Shown: positions 37,874 through 46,442 of the stretch, piece after piece | Position numbering within the stretch: the stretch's first letter is position 1 | Layout: each line of letters opens with the position of its first letter | Made by a program: the position numbers and the translations under genes | Source of the DNA: an uncultured Tenacibaculum sp. | GTDB taxonomy: Bacteria; Bacteroidota; Bacteroidia; Flavobacteriales; Flavobacteriaceae | NCBI RefSeq assembly: GCF_947499065.1 | Contig: NZ_CANMMT010000010.1 | Coordinates: forward strand, 1-64,000 | Direction: 5' to 3' | DNA length: 64,000 nucleotides | Notes under the pieces: model-generated | The model's database searches: none | What the model saw: the letters and a program-made list of their open reading frames with translations, nothing else | Told to the model about the DNA's origin: nothing

Positions 37874-37902
37874 TTATCTAACTAGATTAAATTGAAAAAC
37901 AG

Positions 37903-38415
37903 ATGAAAAAAATATTATTATTAGGACTTTGCTTAAGTCTTTCATTTATAGCTTGTAAAACGGAAAAAAAAGAAGAAAAGCAAGAGGTAAAGGCTATTGA
38001 ATTAGTTTCTTTTGGAAAGGAAATCTCAGCAGATAATGCTATTAGTAAAGAGGAGATGGCTAAGAAGTTTGAAACTATGAATTCCGGAGATACTTTGGAT
38101 GTGAAATTTATGGGAGAAATAGCTGAGGTATGTCAGAAAAAAGGATGTTGGATTAAAGTACCTTTAGACGATAAAAAAACATCGTTCGTAAAGTTTAAAG
38201 ATTATGCATTTTTTATGCCTTTTAATTCAGCAAAAAGTAAGGTGATTTTAAATGGAAAAGCGTTTAAAAATGAAGTTTCAGTAGAAGAGTTACAGCACTA
38301 CGCAAAAGATGCTGGAAAATCTGAAGAAGAAATAGCTAAAATTACTGAACCAAAAGTAACATATTCTTTCTTAGCAGATGGGGTATTGTTAGAGGCTACA
38401 GCTGATGAAAAATAG
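37903..38415 (+). CDS. DUF4920 lipoprotein
   Basis: This 170-residue protein has a lipobox (SFIACK, Cys18). The mature domain matches DUF4920: SGDTLDVKFMGEIAEVCQKKGCW, then FKDYAFFMP. The two cysteines in CQKKGC are conserved in the family and could bind metal or form a disulfide. Its end overlaps the start of the next lipoprotein gene by 11 nt, so the pair is translationally coupled. The next gene has a c-type heme motif, which hints at a redox or metal role in the periplasm. Confidence 0.88.
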   Translation: MKKILLLGLCLSLSFIACKTEKKEEKQEVKAIELVSFGKEISADNAISKEEMAKKFETMNSGDTLDVKFMGEIAEVCQKKGCWIKVPLDDKKTSFVKFKDYAFFMPFNSAKSKVILNGKAFKNEVSVEELQHYAKDAGKSEEEIAKITEPKVTYSFLADGVLLEATADEK

Positions 38416-38848
38416 AATTTTGTTTGTGTTTTTTTTGAGCTTGATGTTGAGTTGTCAAACACAAAAAGAAACAAAAAAAATAAAGATTATAAAAAAGGTT
38501 CCGTCAAATTTTCAGATGTATAAAACATCTGAAATGGCGGAATTAATGAGAAATATGCTAGCAAAGAATAAAGAAGTGAGAACTCAAATTATTCAAGGAG
38601 AAGAAATTGGCGATTTCAACAAAGAGTATATTAAAATACATACAGCAAAGCTTACAGATAGTACAGATTTAGACGAAAACTTTTTAACCTATGCTAATCA
38701 CTTTGAAAAAATGCATAGAAAGCTTTTTGAAGTTTCTAAAGAAGAAAGGAAAGAGCAGTTTAATGATGCGATTAATTCGTGTATAGCTTGTCATCAAATG
38801 AAATGTAGAGGACCAATTCCTAGAATTAAAAAATTACTAATTAATTAA
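38405..38848 (+). CDS. Lipoprotein with C-terminal heme-binding motif (cytochrome c'-like)
   Basis: This 147-residue protein has a lipobox (MLSCQ) and a mostly helical mature part. A single CxxCH motif (CIACHQ) lies about 20 residues from the C-terminus. That position is typical of four-helix class II cytochromes (cytochrome c'), and the preceding helices fit such a bundle. It overlaps the DUF4920 gene by 11 nt. A role in periplasmic electron transfer or gas binding is possible but not shown. Confidence 0.72.
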   Translation: MKNRILFVFFLSLMLSCQTQKETKKIKIIKKVPSNFQMYKTSEMAELMRNMLAKNKEVRTQIIQGEEIGDFNKEYIKIHTAKLTDSTDLDENFLTYANHFEKMHRKLFEVSKEERKEQFNDAINSCIACHQMKCRGPIPRIKKLLIN

Positions 38849-38849
38849 T

Positions 38850-39503
38850 TTGAAACGAGAGATTATCATAACATCAGATGGTTCAACAACGATTCACTTG
38901 CCCGATTGGAATGAACAATATCATTCTAAACATGGAGCAATACAAGAAGCATATCATGTTTTCATAAAGAATGGTTTAGAGTTATTAGATAAAGATGAAA
39001 TTTCAATATTAGAAATTGGATTTGGTACAGGATTAAATAGTTTTATTACTTTTTTAGAGAATAATAGAACTGTTAATTATGTTGGAGTTGAAGCTTACCC
39101 CGTTTCAGATGAAGAAGTTATTAAATTAAATTATGTAACAGAGCTTAATGCAGTAACTAAAGAAGCTGTGTTTAAAAAAATGCATGAAGTTTCTTGGGGA
39201 AAGAAACATGAAATAATTCAAAACTTTTCTTTAACCAAACGTCAACAGTTTTTTAAAGAGATTGACGATATTGACACCTTCGACTTAATTTATTTTGATG
39301 CCTTCGGTGCGGAACATCAGCCAGAACTATGGACTGAAGAAATTTTCAATATTATGTTTAATGCGATGAAGAAAAATGGAATATTGGTTACCTATTCAGC
39401 TAAAGGAAGTGTAAGACGCGCTATGCAAGCTGTAGGCTTTGAAGTAGAACGTTTACCTGGTCCACCTGGAAAGAGAGAAATGTTAAGAGCAACGAAACAT
39501 TAA
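38850..39503 (+). CDS. mnmD: tRNA (5-methylaminomethyl-2-thiouridine34) methyltransferase, MnmD type
   Basis: This 217-residue stand-alone enzyme corresponds to the methyltransferase half of E. coli MnmC. The SAM site is LEIGFGTGLNSF, and the conserved DLIYFDAFGAEHQPELW and TYSAKGSVRRAM blocks are present. It methylates nm5s2U34 in tRNAs for Glu, Lys and Gln. The start codon is TTG at 38850; no in-frame ATG gives the full N-terminus. Its stop overlaps that of the convergent DUF1223 gene. Confidence 0.9.
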   Translation: MKREIIITSDGSTTIHLPDWNEQYHSKHGAIQEAYHVFIKNGLELLDKDEISILEIGFGTGLNSFITFLENNRTVNYVGVEAYPVSDEEVIKLNYVTELNAVTKEAVFKKMHEVSWGKKHEIIQNFSLTKRQQFFKEIDDIDTFDLIYFDAFGAEHQPELWTEEIFNIMFNAMKKNGILVTYSAKGSVRRAMQAVGFEVERLPGPPGKREMLRATKH

Positions 39504-40237
39504 AGACTTTTTTGAATACCCCCAGTAATTTGTAAATTAGATTTTTGTACAAAAGCAATAATCCTGTAATTATCGTTAACTTCAAAAGTTTCAGGGATAT
39601 TTAGCGATGCACTTCCATTTGCTTTACCTTGAATAGGAAGAGAAACTTGATTAATAACTATATTACTGTTTTTAATCTCTCTATTAGAGTTTTCTCCTCT
39701 TTTAACAAAAGTTGTTTTCTCTTCTAGTACCAAAGCAAATGAAATAGCTTTGTTACTCAAATCACCTTTTATTTTATAATCAATATTTATAAGTCTGTCT
39801 TTTTTATGAATATTGGATAAGGCAATAGCGTTAGAAGCATTTCCCGAAGTATACTTTCGTAAACTTCGTTTAAGTTTACTTTTGTTAGAACCAGTAAAAT
39901 GTTCATTTCCATTTACCACTAATTGAGGAGTATATACACTAGAACTGTTAAACTTACGAGCGTATTCATATTGTAACTCTGTATAGATTTTTTTACTAAA
40001 AGGATCTTCCCAACCTAATCTGTTCCAGTAATCTACATGATAAGACATCACAATTACATTAGAATTTGAAGTGTTTTTTTTGACTTGTTCGAGTAAATAA
40101 TCAGCAGGTGGACAGCTACTGCAACCTTGAGATGTAAATAACTGAAAAACAACAAAAGGAGGGTAAGTCTCGTCTTTAGTATTCTCTGGGTTTATATAAA
40201 ATAAGGTAATTAGGAAAAAAATAAAAGCGTATTTCAT
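39500..40237 (-). CDS. DUF1223 thioredoxin-like secreted protein
   Basis: This 245-residue protein has an N-terminal signal sequence. The DUF1223 motif FQLFTSQGCSSCPPAD gives a CxxC redox pair in a thioredoxin-like fold. VDYWNRLGWEDPF and YTPQLVVNG are also typical. It is probably periplasmic and its substrate is unknown. Confidence 0.9.
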   Translation of the reverse strand: MKYAFIFFLITLFYINPENTKDETYPPFVVFQLFTSQGCSSCPPADYLLEQVKKNTSNSNVIVMSYHVDYWNRLGWEDPFSKKIYTELQYEYARKFNSSSVYTPQLVVNGNEHFTGSNKSKLKRSLRKYTSGNASNAIALSNIHKKDRLINIDYKIKGDLSNKAISFALVLEEKTTFVKRGENSNREIKNSNIVINQVSLPIQGKANGSASLNIPETFEVNDNYRIIAFVQKSNLQITGGIQKSL

Positions 40238-40345
40238 TACTTAATAAGAGTTTGAGAGTTAGGCGAATTTTACTTTTAATCCTTACAGTTTATTAGAAGT
40301 TAAGAATAGAATTAATATCTTCGATGTTTAAATATAAAATGAAGG

Positions 40346-40477
40346 ATGAAGTTTCAAAGAAGATTTGGAAATAGAAAACGAACAAATCCTAAAAGAGGAA
40401 TGTTTTTAGTAATACTTTTAGCAATAGCTATATTTTTATGGTTTTATGCTGAAAAATTGATGGAAAGAGTTTTATAA
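40346..40477 (+). CDS. Small basic membrane peptide, 43 residues
   Basis: This short frame begins MKFQRRFGNRKRTNPKRG, continues into a single hydrophobic helix (MFLVILLAIAIFLWFYA) and ends EKLMERVL. The highly basic N-terminus before the helix predicts an inner-membrane protein with its N-terminus in the cytoplasm. Its TAA (40475-40477) abuts the ATG of the methyltransferase gene, so the two are translationally linked. Function is unknown. Confidence rests on composition and exact spacing only. Confidence 0.6.
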   Translation: MKFQRRFGNRKRTNPKRGMFLVILLAIAIFLWFYAEKLMERVL

Positions 40478-41197
40478 ATGAAGCCATTTAAATTTAAAGA
40501 GTTTACGGTAGATCAGGATAAAACAGCTATGAAAATAGGTACGGATGCCGTTTTGTTAGGAGCTTGGTGTAATTTAGGTGAATTTCCAGACGCAATACTA
40601 GATATTGGTTCAGGTACTGGTGTTATTTCGTTAATGCTAGCACAACGTAGCGATGCCATGACGATAGATGCGGTAGAAATAGACGAAGGAGCTTATGAGC
40701 AAACAGTAGAAAACTTTGAACAATCTGATTGGGGAGATCGTTTGTTTTGTTACAGTGCAACTTTTAATGATTTTGCAGAAGAAATGGCAGAAGAAGAGGA
40801 AGTATATGATGTTATTGTATCGAATCCACCATTTTATACTGATGATTTTGAAACAAAAGATGAAGCAAGAAATAAAGCTCGTTTTACATCGTCACTTACA
40901 TTTGAAGACTTACTAGCGGGTGTTTCTAAAATATTGTCTACAAACGGACTGTTTTCGGTAATTATTCCATTTAAAGAAGAAAAAAGCTTTGTACAGTTGG
41001 CTAAAGAAAATGAGTTGTTTGTACAAAGAGTTTGCAGAGTTAAAGGAAATGAAACTTCAGAAATAAAGAGAAGCATGCTAACTTTTTCTTTTCAAGAGCA
41101 AGAAGTTAAAGAAGAGGAATTAATTATAGAAAAAGAAAGGCACCAGTATACTGATGCCTATATTGAGTTAACTAAAGATTTTTATTTAAAGATGTAG
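40478..41197 (+). CDS. trmN6: tRNA1(Val) (adenine37-N6)-methyltransferase
   Basis: This 239-residue class I methyltransferase has the SAM site ILDIGSGTGVISL and the N6-adenine catalytic motif NPPF (residues about 115-118, VIVSNPPFYTDDFE). It matches TrmN6 (YfiC), which makes m6A37 in tRNA-Val. It follows a 43-codon membrane peptide gene without a gap. A terminator overlaps its stop codon. Confidence 0.9.
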   Translation: MKPFKFKEFTVDQDKTAMKIGTDAVLLGAWCNLGEFPDAILDIGSGTGVISLMLAQRSDAMTIDAVEIDEGAYEQTVENFEQSDWGDRLFCYSATFNDFAEEMAEEEEVYDVIVSNPPFYTDDFETKDEARNKARFTSSLTFEDLLAGVSKILSTNGLFSVIIPFKEEKSFVQLAKENELFVQRVCRVKGNETSEIKRSMLTFSFQEQEVKEEELIIEKERHQYTDAYIELTKDFYLKM

Positions 41198-41216
41198 TTT
41201 TTCTACATCTTTTTTA
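41188..41216. terminator. Terminator between trmN6 and the alpha/beta hydrolase gene
   Basis: AAAGATGTAG pairs with CTACATCTTT around TTTTT and is followed by T. The left arm includes the trmN6 stop codon. The reverse strand also reads as a hairpin with a T-rich tail. Confidence 0.8.
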
Positions 41217-42059
41217 TTTACTATAATCATAAGTGTTTGAATAAAAAGTATCAGCTATATTGTTGAATATTTTAGATTGATTACGAGGAGCACCATGATT
41301 TATTCCTGGCATTATACAAAGTTGCGCTCTAGGAATATTATTATATATTTCAACAGCGTGTTCATTTTTAATAATATCTCTATCACCAATCATAATTAAA
41401 ACAGCAGCTTTAATTTTAGCCAATTCAGCATGACTAATGTTAGGTTGATTTAATAAAAGTTTGTCTAATTGTAATTCTCTTTCCCAATCTTTAGAAGTAT
41501 CACCTTTTTTAATCATTTTTATGGTGTTGGAATGCATTTCTACTACTTGCTTACGCGCCCAAAAATTAATGGCAGTAGTATCAGGTCTTAAGTTAGCTCC
41601 CATGGCAATTATTTTATTGATATTTACCTTGTTGTTAATCCCCATTTTTAAAGCAATAATTCCACCATCGCTCCATCCAAGAATATTAATAGTTTTTAAT
41701 TTTAAATGATTTACAAGAGCCTCTAAATCTTCAGCCATTAAATCATAGGTTAACTTTTTTGTTTTTAGCTTAGATTTTCCCTGACCTCTACTATCAACAG
41801 CAATAACTCTAAATTTATCTTTAAAATAATCGATTTGATATTCCATAGCACTGATGTCAGTACCACAGCTATGAATAATTAATAATGGTTCCCCTTTCCC
41901 ATATTCTTCATAATATATTTTAGTGCCGTTTACGTTTACATGCTTACCAACCTCTTTATTATTACCATAAGGTGTGCTTAATTTTTGCTGAGCTAAAAGA
42001 ATGCTTGTTTGAAAAATGAAAAGCAATAAGGTTGCTTTAAAAAGTATTATTTTTCTCAT
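41214..42059 (-). CDS. Secreted alpha/beta hydrolase
   Basis: This 281-residue protein has a signal peptide (residues about 1-23) followed by an alpha/beta hydrolase fold. The oxyanion region is IIHSCGTD, the nucleophile elbow G-W-S-D-G-G (LGWSDGGIIAL), the acid is in MIGDRDII and the histidine in GINHGAPRN. The substrate is unknown; an esterase or peptidase role in the periplasm is plausible. Confidence 0.88.
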   Translation of the reverse strand: MRKIILFKATLLLFIFQTSILLAQQKLSTPYGNNKEVGKHVNVNGTKIYYEEYGKGEPLLIIHSCGTDISAMEYQIDYFKDKFRVIAVDSRGQGKSKLKTKKLTYDLMAEDLEALVNHLKLKTINILGWSDGGIIALKMGINNKVNINKIIAMGANLRPDTTAINFWARKQVVEMHSNTIKMIKKGDTSKDWERELQLDKLLLNQPNISHAELAKIKAAVLIMIGDRDIIKNEHAVEIYNNIPRAQLCIMPGINHGAPRNQSKIFNNIADTFYSNTYDYSK

Positions 42060-42213
42060 TGTGTTAGGATGTGTGTAATTTGTTTTTAATAAATGTTTTA
42101 TGATTCGGCAAAGCTAATAGATTCTAATTAAGAATCAAGAAAGAACTTATTTCTAAATTATTATGTTAACCTTTTTTTAATGAACAAGTGGTTTAGGGAG
42201 AATTAAGAACAAA

Positions 42214-42245
42214 AATAAAGGCATCAGTATACTGATGCCTTTATT
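42214..42245 (-). terminator. Terminator of the DinB-like gene
   Basis: A near-perfect palindrome with arms AATAAAGGCATCAGTA and TACTGATGCCTTTATT is followed on the minus strand by TTTTTG. It resembles the 3' coding end of trmN6 at 41135-41169. Confidence 0.85.
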
Positions 42246-42272
42246 GAATTTATAAGAATTGTATATAATTGC

Positions 42273-42803
42273 TTAGCTTTTCAAATAGAACTCTTTTATA
42301 ACTTTTACATGGTGTAGTTCGTGACCTAAAATATGATAACCTAAAGCTCTAACACTAGTTTGGTTATTATTTGCAGTGCCTATTCGCTTTAAAGAATTAT
42401 TAGAAAATCCATTAAAAAGAGTAATTGTAGATAATCTCAAAGCTTCATATTCAGCCAATATATTTTCAATAGTCCTTTCAGAAGTATCGGAAAAAAGATT
42501 GTAATCATCTTGTTCAAAACCAGGAAGACATGTTTGGTCATTTCTAGCAAAAGCAAGTGCTCTATAGCCATAAATTCTTTCGTCATCAATTATGTGAACT
42601 AAAATTTCTTTGATAGACCACTTATTTTTCTGATACCTGTAATTAAGCTGTTCTTCTGATAAATTATGAATGATATCTTTTGTTGTTTCTAAACTGGATT
42701 TTAATTGTTGTATTAAACTTCCATCTTTTTTTACCAATTTCATATACATTTCTGCATATGAAGGGTATTCGTTTTTTGATGGAAATTCAATATGTTTTAT
42801 CAT
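42273..42803 (-). CDS. DinB/YfiT-like metal-dependent protein
   Basis: This 176-residue four-helix-bundle protein of the DinB superfamily has putative metal-binding histidines in VHIIDDE (residues about 71-77) and GHELHHVK near the C-terminus. Bacterial DinB-like proteins include thiol transferases that use bacillithiol or mycothiol; the substrate here is unknown. It sits 29 bp downstream of the saccharopine-dehydrogenase-like gene on the same strand and may share its promoter. Confidence 0.88.
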   Translation of the reverse strand: MIKHIEFPSKNEYPSYAEMYMKLVKKDGSLIQQLKSSLETTKDIIHNLSEEQLNYRYQKNKWSIKEILVHIIDDERIYGYRALAFARNDQTCLPGFEQDDYNLFSDTSERTIENILAEYEALRLSTITLFNGFSNNSLKRIGTANNNQTSVRALGYHILGHELHHVKVIKEFYLKS

Positions 42804-42831
42804 TATAATTTATTTGAAGTTTAAACTTAAT

Positions 42832-44202
42832 TTATCCTCTTAAACTTTCAGGGTTATAACCTAAATAAGGAACTTCTTTTTCAACAAAAGTTATTCCGTA
42901 TTCTTCCAACTCTTTTAAAATAGGCTCGTATACTTCTTTAGTGATAGGAATTTGCACTCCAGGAGTTTTAATTTCTCCATTTAATATTTTTAAAGCAGCC
43001 ATAGCAACAGGTAAACCAACAGTTTTTGCCATTGCTGTATAAGTTTGATCATCACCTTTAATAATCATACTACTTTCAATTTGTAATTTTTCTTCTTTGT
43101 ACTGATAACCAAAAATATGCTGCATTACAATCATGTCTTTATCATCATCTTGTAATGTCCATTTATCTGATAATATTTTTTGTAAAATTTGTGCAGGAGT
43201 CGCATTTTTTAAACCTACTTTTTTATCAGCATTAAAAATGTCTAACTCTAAAAATTTATCCCACATAATATCATCTTGGTCGATTTTCAAGTATGAGCGG
43301 AATTTTAATTCAACAGAATCAGAAGGAGAATAGGCTAAGAATAAATTAGTAAAATCTCTATAAGTTAAGTTTTCAGAATTTTCAATAGTGTAAGAATCAT
43401 CAGTCATTCCTAATTGTACAAAAACATTCCAAGCTCTAGAAAAACCAACTTTTCTAATAGTTCCTCTATACATGGTTGGAATATCATCTAAACCATAAAT
43501 ACTTCTGTATTTTAAAGAATCTCTATTGGCATAAGCTTCAAATTTTCCGCTACCATTCACCGTTAAAAATTCTGTCCTTCTAAATAATTTATGATAAGGA
43601 ATGTATTTATAAGTTCCTTCTTGAATAAACATAGCCGATCCACCTTGTCCAGCTAAAACTACATTTCTAGGGTTCCAAGTAAACTTATAGTTCCATAAAT
43701 TATCATCACTTTCAGGAGCAACCAAACCTCCACAGAAAGATTCAAATAATAACATTTTTGAACCATTATCTCTAATACGATCAATGATTTGCATTGCACT
43801 CATGTGATCAATACCAGGATCTAATCCAATTTCATTCATAAAAACTAATCCTTTTTCCTTAACAGCTTCATCTAAAGCTTGCATTTCATCAGAAACATAA
43901 GATGCAGTTACCATATGTTTATTATAAGTAACACAATCTTTAGCTACTTCAATATGGAAACGAGCAGGAAGCATAGAAATAACAATGTCAGCATTTTGAA
44001 TTGCTTCAATACGTTGCTCAGTATTAAAAACATCTAAACTAATAGCTGTGGCGTTTTTATGATTGTTTGTTTTTTCTTGAGCACTTTCAATAGAAACATC
44101 ACCAATAGTAATGTGTAAATTTTCTTGTGTCGATTTATCTAGTAAATATTTTATAAGGGATGAGCTAGATCTACCAGCTCCAATAATTAATATTTTTCTC
44201 AT
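42832..44202 (-). CDS. Saccharopine dehydrogenase family protein
   Basis: This 456-residue protein has an N-terminal NAD(P)-binding motif IGAGRSSSSLIKYL, a SADH central domain with NEIGLDPGIDHMSA and FCGGL, and the C-terminal region typical of saccharopine-dehydrogenase-like enzymes. It probably takes part in lysine catabolism or aminoadipate metabolism. A homospermidine-synthase-like or carboxynorspermidine role is less likely given the GLDPGIDHM motif of true saccharopine dehydrogenases. Confidence 0.88.
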   Translation of the reverse strand: MRKILIIGAGRSSSSLIKYLLDKSTQENLHITIGDVSIESAQEKTNNHKNATAISLDVFNTEQRIEAIQNADIVISMLPARFHIEVAKDCVTYNKHMVTASYVSDEMQALDEAVKEKGLVFMNEIGLDPGIDHMSAMQIIDRIRDNGSKMLLFESFCGGLVAPESDDNLWNYKFTWNPRNVVLAGQGGSAMFIQEGTYKYIPYHKLFRRTEFLTVNGSGKFEAYANRDSLKYRSIYGLDDIPTMYRGTIRKVGFSRAWNVFVQLGMTDDSYTIENSENLTYRDFTNLFLAYSPSDSVELKFRSYLKIDQDDIMWDKFLELDIFNADKKVGLKNATPAQILQKILSDKWTLQDDDKDMIVMQHIFGYQYKEEKLQIESSMIIKGDDQTYTAMAKTVGLPVAMAALKILNGEIKTPGVQIPITKEVYEPILKELEEYGITFVEKEVPYLGYNPESLRG

Positions 44203-44281
44203 TTATGGTGTACTTTAGTGGTCTAAAATTTGTGGCGACAATATCGCTAAAAAAGTTTAAAATTAAACAAAAAACGATAAA

Positions 44282-44665
44282 ATGTATAAAAATTTAACAA
44301 CAGCATCTGCCTTAGGAGTACTGGCAGTAATTTTAGGAGCCTTTGGAGCACACGCATTAAAAGCTAAATTAAGTCCAGAAGCAATGCAGAGTTTTGAAAC
44401 AGCAGTGAGATATCAGTTTATCCATGTGCTTGTATTGTTATTTGTAAACAGCTACAAAGAGTTTAATTTGAAACAAAAAAGTGCAATTAGTAGGTTTTTA
44501 ATAAGTGGAATTTTAATGTTTTCAGGGTCAATTTATGCAATTCACTTGTTAAATGTTCCTGCCAAAACAATTTGGTTTATAACACCTTTAGGAGGAGTAC
44601 TGCTAATAGTATCGTGGGTTTTGATGACTTTTCAGTTTGTCAAAAAAGTTATTAAAAAAGAATAG
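44282..44665 (+). CDS. DUF423 membrane protein
   Basis: This 127-residue protein has four predicted membrane helices and the DUF423 signatures LGAFGAHALK and SPEAMQSFETAVRYQFIH. It is an inner-membrane protein of unknown function, divergent from the saccharopine-dehydrogenase-like gene. Confidence 0.92.
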   Translation: MYKNLTTASALGVLAVILGAFGAHALKAKLSPEAMQSFETAVRYQFIHVLVLLFVNSYKEFNLKQKSAISRFLISGILMFSGSIYAIHLLNVPAKTIWFITPLGGVLLIVSWVLMTFQFVKKVIKKE

Positions 44666-44709
44666 TTCATAAAATTTTTTAATGATTAATGAGTTTAATC
44701 AAAAAGAAC

Positions 44710-44717
44710 TATTTTTG
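44710..44717 (+). promoter_or_regulatory. -7 promoter box of pckA
   Basis: TATTTTTG fits TAnnTTTG, 32 bp before the pckA ATG. No clear TTG at -33. Confidence 0.5.
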
Positions 44718-44749
44718 TCTAAAATTAAACACAACTAAATTATTCTAAG

Positions 44750-46363
44750 ATGACAAATCTTGATACGAAAACGATATCGTTAGATAACTTAGGAATTAAG
44801 GGAGCTACGATTCGTTATCAATTGACTTCAGACGAGTTACATGATACAACCATTGAAAAAGGACAGGGAGAGAAAACTAGTTTTGGAGCATTAGCTGTTA
44901 AAACAGGTGAATTTACAGGACGTTCTCCTATGGACCGTTTTATTGTTAAAGACGATATAACAAAAGACGAAATATGGTGGGGAGACATCAACATACCATT
45001 CGATTCAGATAAATTTGATAAATTATACGATAAAGTAACAGATTACCTTTCTAATAAAGAGGTTTTTGTACGTGATAGTTATGCATGTGCTGATGAAGAT
45101 TACAAGCTAAATATTAGAGTTGTAAACGAATATCCTTGGAGCAATATGTTTGCTTATAACATGTTTTTACGCCCAACTGCTGAAGAATTAAAAGGTTTTT
45201 CTCCAGAATGGACTGTAATTAATGCACCAGGTTTTATGGCGAATCCAGAAATAGATGGAACACGTCAGCACAACTTTGCAATTTTAAATTTTGGAAAGAA
45301 GATTGCTTTGATTGGTGGAACTGGATATACAGGAGAAATTAAAAAAGGAATTTTCTCTGCGTTAAACTTTATTTTACCAGTATTTAAGAATACATTACCA
45401 ATGCACTGTTCTGCTAATGTTGGTAAAGAAGGAGATACAGCTATTTTCTTTGGATTATCGGGAACAGGAAAAACAACTTTATCTACAGATCCAAACCGTA
45501 GTTTAATTGGTGATGATGAGCATGGTTGGACTTCTGAGAATACAGTATTTAACTTCGAAGGAGGATGTTATGCTAAAGTAATTGACTTATCTCAAGAAAA
45601 AGAACCAGAAATTTATGCAGCTATAAAGAAAGGAGCTATCCTTGAAAATATAGTTATGGATAAAGATGGAAATGTAGATTTTCACGATACTTCAATTACA
45701 CAAAATACACGTGTAAGTTACCCAATTTATCATATTGATAATATTCAAAAGCCATCAATAGGAAAGAATCCAAAAAACATATTCTTTTTAACTGCTGATG
45801 CATTTGGAGTATTGCCTCCAATATCAAGATTAACACCAGGTCAGGCAGCGTACCACTTTATTTCTGGATATACTGCAAAAGTAGCAGGAACTGAAGCTGG
45901 AGTTACAGAACCACAACCAAGTTTCTCAGCGTGTTTTGGAGCGCCATTTATGCCATTACACCCAACTCGTTATGCGGAAATGTTAAGCGAAAAAATGAAA
46001 GAAACTGGTGTAAACGTTTGGTTAGTAAACACAGGATGGTTTGCTGGACCTTATGGAGTTGGTGATAGAATGAAATTAAAGTACACACGTGCTATGATTA
46101 ATGCAGCATTAAATGGTGGATTACCTCAAGAAATTACTCACGAGAACTACCACATTCACTCTGTATTTGGATTAGCGCAACCAAGACAATGTCCTGGAGT
46201 ACCATCAGAATTATTAAGTCAGCGTCAAGCTTGGAATAATGATGAAGAGTACTATAAAACAGCACATAAATTAGCAGATTCATTCAAAGCAAACTTTAAG
46301 AAATTTGAAGAATATGCAAATGAAGAAATTTTAGCAGGTGGACCACCAAATGTTGAAAAATAA
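44750..46363 (+). CDS. pckA: Phosphoenolpyruvate carboxykinase (ATP)
   Basis: This 537-residue enzyme converts oxaloacetate and ATP to PEP and CO2 for gluconeogenesis. The P-loop GLSGTGKTTLS, the metal-binding IGDDEHGW and the FTGRSPMDRFIV block are intact. The length is normal for the ATP-dependent type. It is monocistronic with its own terminator. Confidence 0.97.
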   Translation: MTNLDTKTISLDNLGIKGATIRYQLTSDELHDTTIEKGQGEKTSFGALAVKTGEFTGRSPMDRFIVKDDITKDEIWWGDINIPFDSDKFDKLYDKVTDYLSNKEVFVRDSYACADEDYKLNIRVVNEYPWSNMFAYNMFLRPTAEELKGFSPEWTVINAPGFMANPEIDGTRQHNFAILNFGKKIALIGGTGYTGEIKKGIFSALNFILPVFKNTLPMHCSANVGKEGDTAIFFGLSGTGKTTLSTDPNRSLIGDDEHGWTSENTVFNFEGGCYAKVIDLSQEKEPEIYAAIKKGAILENIVMDKDGNVDFHDTSITQNTRVSYPIYHIDNIQKPSIGKNPKNIFFLTADAFGVLPPISRLTPGQAAYHFISGYTAKVAGTEAGVTEPQPSFSACFGAPFMPLHPTRYAEMLSEKMKETGVNVWLVNTGWFAGPYGVGDRMKLKYTRAMINAALNGGLPQEITHENYHIHSVFGLAQPRQCPGVPSELLSQRQAWNNDEEYYKTAHKLADSFKANFKKFEEYANEEILAGGPPNVEK

Positions 46364-46372
46364 ATAGATAAG

Positions 46373-46399
46373 AAAGCATCCGAAAAGGATGCTTTTTTT
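46373..46399 (+). terminator. Terminator of pckA
   Basis: AAAGCATCC pairs with GGATGCTTT around GAAAA and is followed by a T-run. Confidence 0.9.
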
Positions 46400-46415
46400 A
46401 TGTAGAAATACTACC

Positions 46416-46423
46416 TATTTTTG
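46416..46423 (+). promoter_or_regulatory. -7 promoter box of the adenine deaminase gene
   Basis: TATTTTTG fits TAnnTTTG and lies 19 bp before the ATG, downstream of the pckA terminator. Confidence 0.5.
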
Positions 46424-46442
46424 TAATCCTAAAAAATAAATA

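Noticed and set aside
33684..39503. Overlapping stop codons of convergent genes at 33684-33687 and 39500-39503 as a regulatory feature
   Set aside because: Both lie on a TTAA palindrome that provides TAA in both directions; tight packing explains it.
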